This document shows, in pieces, positions 14,008-15,532 of a stretch of DNA of 15,532 nt; positions within the stretch are counted from its first letter, which is position 1, and each line of letters opens with the position of its first letter. The DNA lies in assembly GCA_948960675.1 (NCBI GenBank), contig CARDPF010000038.1, forward strand, positions 1 through 15,532, written 5' to 3'. The notes beneath the pieces are model-generated. The model worked only from the letters and a program-made list of their open reading frames with translations. It did no database searches and was not told where the DNA came from. This DNA comes from an uncultured Eisenbergiella sp. (lineage in GTDB: Bacteria; Bacillota; Clostridia; Lachnospirales; Lachnospiraceae). The position numbers were made by a program, and so were the translations under genes.

Positions 14008-15141
14008 CTACACGACAATCCGTTCCAGGCGTTCTCCCAGACGGCTGAGAATTTCGTTGCTGATGGTGTTACACTGCCCTGCAACCTCCATCGCCGTAAT
14101 CTCTTGCATCCCGGATGTTCCGATTAAGACGGCCGTATCCCCGGCCTTTACCCCCTCGATACCGCTTACATCCACCAACATCTGATCCATACAGATGCGT
14201 CCCACGATGGGCGCTTTTTTCCCCTCCAACAGCACGCTTGCGCCCCCGTCCGCAAGGCTGTAGGGAACGCCGTCCGCATAGCCGATGGCCAGCGTGGCGA
14301 TGGTTTTCTCCCCACCGGCCAAAAATGCCCTGCCATAGCCCGCCGTCTCCCCCGCATGCAGGCGTTTGACACAAGCCACCCGGGCTTTCAGGGAGAGCAC
14401 CGGAAACAGGGGAGGGCCGCCTTTTTGGTCCTCCTCCCGGCTTAAGACCCCATAGAGCGCAATGCCGGGCCGCACATAATCCTGCGCATATTCCCGGTAC
14501 CTAAAAATCCCGTAGCTGGACAAAAGATGCAGCCTTGGGCAGCTGCCCCTGCGGCTTTTGACCTCGTCGGCCAGCCGGTAAAAATCCCCTGCCTGCCTTT
14601 TTGTAAATGCCCGATCCGCTGCCCCATCCGAATCTGCGACACAAAGATGGGTGAACAGACCGTCTGCCTGCAGGTTTTCCATCTCCAGTACCGACATAAT
14701 TTCTTCCCGGTTTTCGCTCCTGATTCCCAGACGGTGCATGCCGGTATCCACCCCCACATGCACATGCAGCTTTTTGCCCCAGCGGTTCAGCTTTTGCGCA
14801 TAGGAAAAATCCAGTACCGTCTGGGACAGCCGCCAGCGGTGAAGCGTTGCAAGTTCTTTTTCATCCGTATATCCCAGTACCAGGATTTCCCCCTGTATCC
14901 CACAGCGGCGCAGCCGTACGCCCTCCGCCACGCATGCCACACAAAACGCCTGCACCCCCGCTTTTTGCAACTCCTTGGCAATCAAAACACTGCCATGCCC
15001 GTATGCGTTTGCCTTGACGGCAGGCATGAGCCTGCAGCCCGGGGGCAGCATCGCCCTGATGGTACGCACATTTTCCAAAAGCGCTTCCCGGTTCAGTTCA
15101 ATCCACGCCCGCCCTGTGCGCGCTGTCTTATCCCCCGTCAT
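14008..15141 (-). CDS. PLP-dependent alanine/serine racemase, VanT-like catalytic domain
   Basis: The enzyme interconverts L- and D-alanine, or possibly L- and D-serine, in the cytoplasm for peptidoglycan precursors. The 377-residue length fits a stand-alone racemase. Key residues are the PLP lysine in VKANAYGHG (Lys43), the second catalytic tyrosine in GYGRAF (Tyr269), VDTGMHRLGI, and ICMDQMLVDVSG. The segments LSSYGIFRY (Tyr210), DYVRPGIALYGVLS and VLSLKARV resemble the racemase half of VanT serine racemases more than housekeeping Alr, in which an Asn-Ser pair occupies the SS position. No VanT membrane acyltransferase domain is attached. The ATG at 15141 is chosen because the acetyltransferase stop overlaps it by 14 bases and AGGGGGCAGG lies upstream. 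The substrate preference between Ala and Ser is inference. Confidence 0.9.
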   Translation of the reverse strand: MTGDKTARTGRAWIELNREALLENVRTIRAMLPPGCRLMPAVKANAYGHGSVLIAKELQKAGVQAFCVACVAEGVRLRRCGIQGEILVLGYTDEKELATLHRWRLSQTVLDFSYAQKLNRWGKKLHVHVGVDTGMHRLGIRSENREEIMSVLEMENLQADGLFTHLCVADSDGAADRAFTKRQAGDFYRLADEVKSRRGSCPRLHLLSSYGIFRYREYAQDYVRPGIALYGVLSREEDQKGGPPLFPVLSLKARVACVKRLHAGETAGYGRAFLAGGEKTIATLAIGYADGVPYSLADGGASVLLEGKKAPIVGRICMDQMLVDVSGIEGVKAGDTAVLIGTSGMQEITAMEVAGQCNTISNEILSRLGERLERIVV

Positions 15142-15532
15142 ATCCTGCCCCCTCTTCCTTCGCCTGTCCGATAAACCGGCACGCACAGGCCGCAACGGTA
15201 GTGCCCGCCAAAACATCCCGGCACACCACCGCCCCCGCGCCGATTTTTGCCCCGTCCCCAATCCGGATGTCCCCCACCAGAATACTGCCTGCGCCGATCA
15301 GGCAATTGTCCCCGATCTGCGGCGCCCTGCGGCCCTTCTCCCCGATTGTGACGTTTTGGTAAATACGGCAGTTTTTTCCGATTTTGGCAAAACGGGAAAT
15401 ATAAACGCCATGCAGACCGTGGGGCAGGCAGGGAATTTCCTCCACCACCGCCCCTTTTCCGATATAACCCCCGTGTTTGTGGGCCATCCTGCTGCACAAA
15501 AGATTCAGGATGTCACTGGCCACCCTGCTTTT
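15128..15532 (-). CDS. Serine O-acetyltransferase-like hexapeptide-repeat protein, 5' end outside window
   Basis: This is a left-handed beta-helix acyltransferase fragment of about 134 residues, open to the right edge of the window. The sequence HGLHGVYISRFAKIGKNCRI, then YQNVTIGEKGRRAPQIGDNC, IGAGSILVGDIRIGDGAKIG and AGAVVCRDVLAGTTVAA matches the serine acetyltransferase (CysE/EpsC) pattern, including the HG motif of the active-site His. Such enzymes make O-acetylserine for cysteine synthesis, though related members acetylate sugars. A GTG at 15523 could be an internal start, but the family normally has more N-terminal sequence, so the real start is probably beyond the window. Its stop overlaps the racemase start by 14 bases, so the two are translationally coupled. 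Confidence 0.82.
   Translation of the reverse strand, partial: KSRVASDILNLLCSRMAHKHGGYIGKGAVVEEIPCLPHGLHGVYISRFAKIGKNCRIYQNVTIGEKGRRAPQIGDNCLIGAGSILVGDIRIGDGAKIGAGAVVCRDVLAGTTVAACACRFIGQAKEEGAGYDGG

Noticed and set aside
13634..14084. Overlapping open frames of 116-148 residues on the minus strand, and a 140-residue plus-strand frame, inside palindrome E3
   Set aside because: Both strands stay open because the DNA is palindromic. The frames run through repeat arms, lack ribosome sites and encode near-identical peptides from the two arms, so they are repeat artefacts rather than genes.

Overview
The window looks like a chromosomal stretch from a mid-GC member of the Clostridia, most likely a Lachnospiraceae-type gut Firmicute. 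This is inferred from the F-type ATPase gene order, the strong AGGAGG-type ribosome binding sites, the GTG/TTG starts, a LytTR-DUF3021 pair, a VanT-like racemase and a secreted-protein style typical of that group. No phage, IS transposase, CRISPR array, tRNA or rRNA was found.

Layout. (1) 1-1391: the end of the atp operon, with a 5'-truncated atpD (ATP synthase F1 beta), atpC (epsilon) and an intrinsic terminator. (2) 1436-5000: a tight three-gene plus-strand operon of a MoxR-family AAA ATPase, a DUF58 membrane-anchored protein and a polytopic membrane protein with a DUF4129-like tail. It is followed at 5100-5486 by a small acidic protein of unknown function. (3) 5624-6633, minus strand: a LytTR DNA-binding regulator and its DUF3021 four-helix membrane partner, with a well-formed sigma-A promoter. 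(4) 6735-10529, plus strand: a divergently transcribed pair, a METTL25/GSTCD-like SAM methyltransferase (Methyltransf_32 type) and an 832-residue membrane-anchored protein that ends in a degenerate C39-peptidase-like domain. (5) 10857-13433, minus strand: a GH78 alpha-L-rhamnosidase with its catalytic residues intact. (6) 14008-15532, minus strand: a serine O-acetyltransferase-like hexapeptide protein (5' end outside the window) overlapping a VanT-like alanine/serine racemase.

The most unusual content is non-coding. Three long imperfect palindromes (about 116, 308 and 377 bp) sit at 5507-5622, 10543-10850 and 13627-14003. Each begins or ends within about 4-20 bases of a stop codon and nearly fills the gap between gene ends. 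The first and third share a colinear 50-base block (36/50 identical by hand alignment), and the second and third share apex-proximal motifs. They look like members of a repeated family of giant 3'-end hairpins that may act as terminators, transcript-end stabilisers or non-autonomous mobile elements. They also give rise to spurious open frames on both strands. Two of them bracket the rhamnosidase gene.
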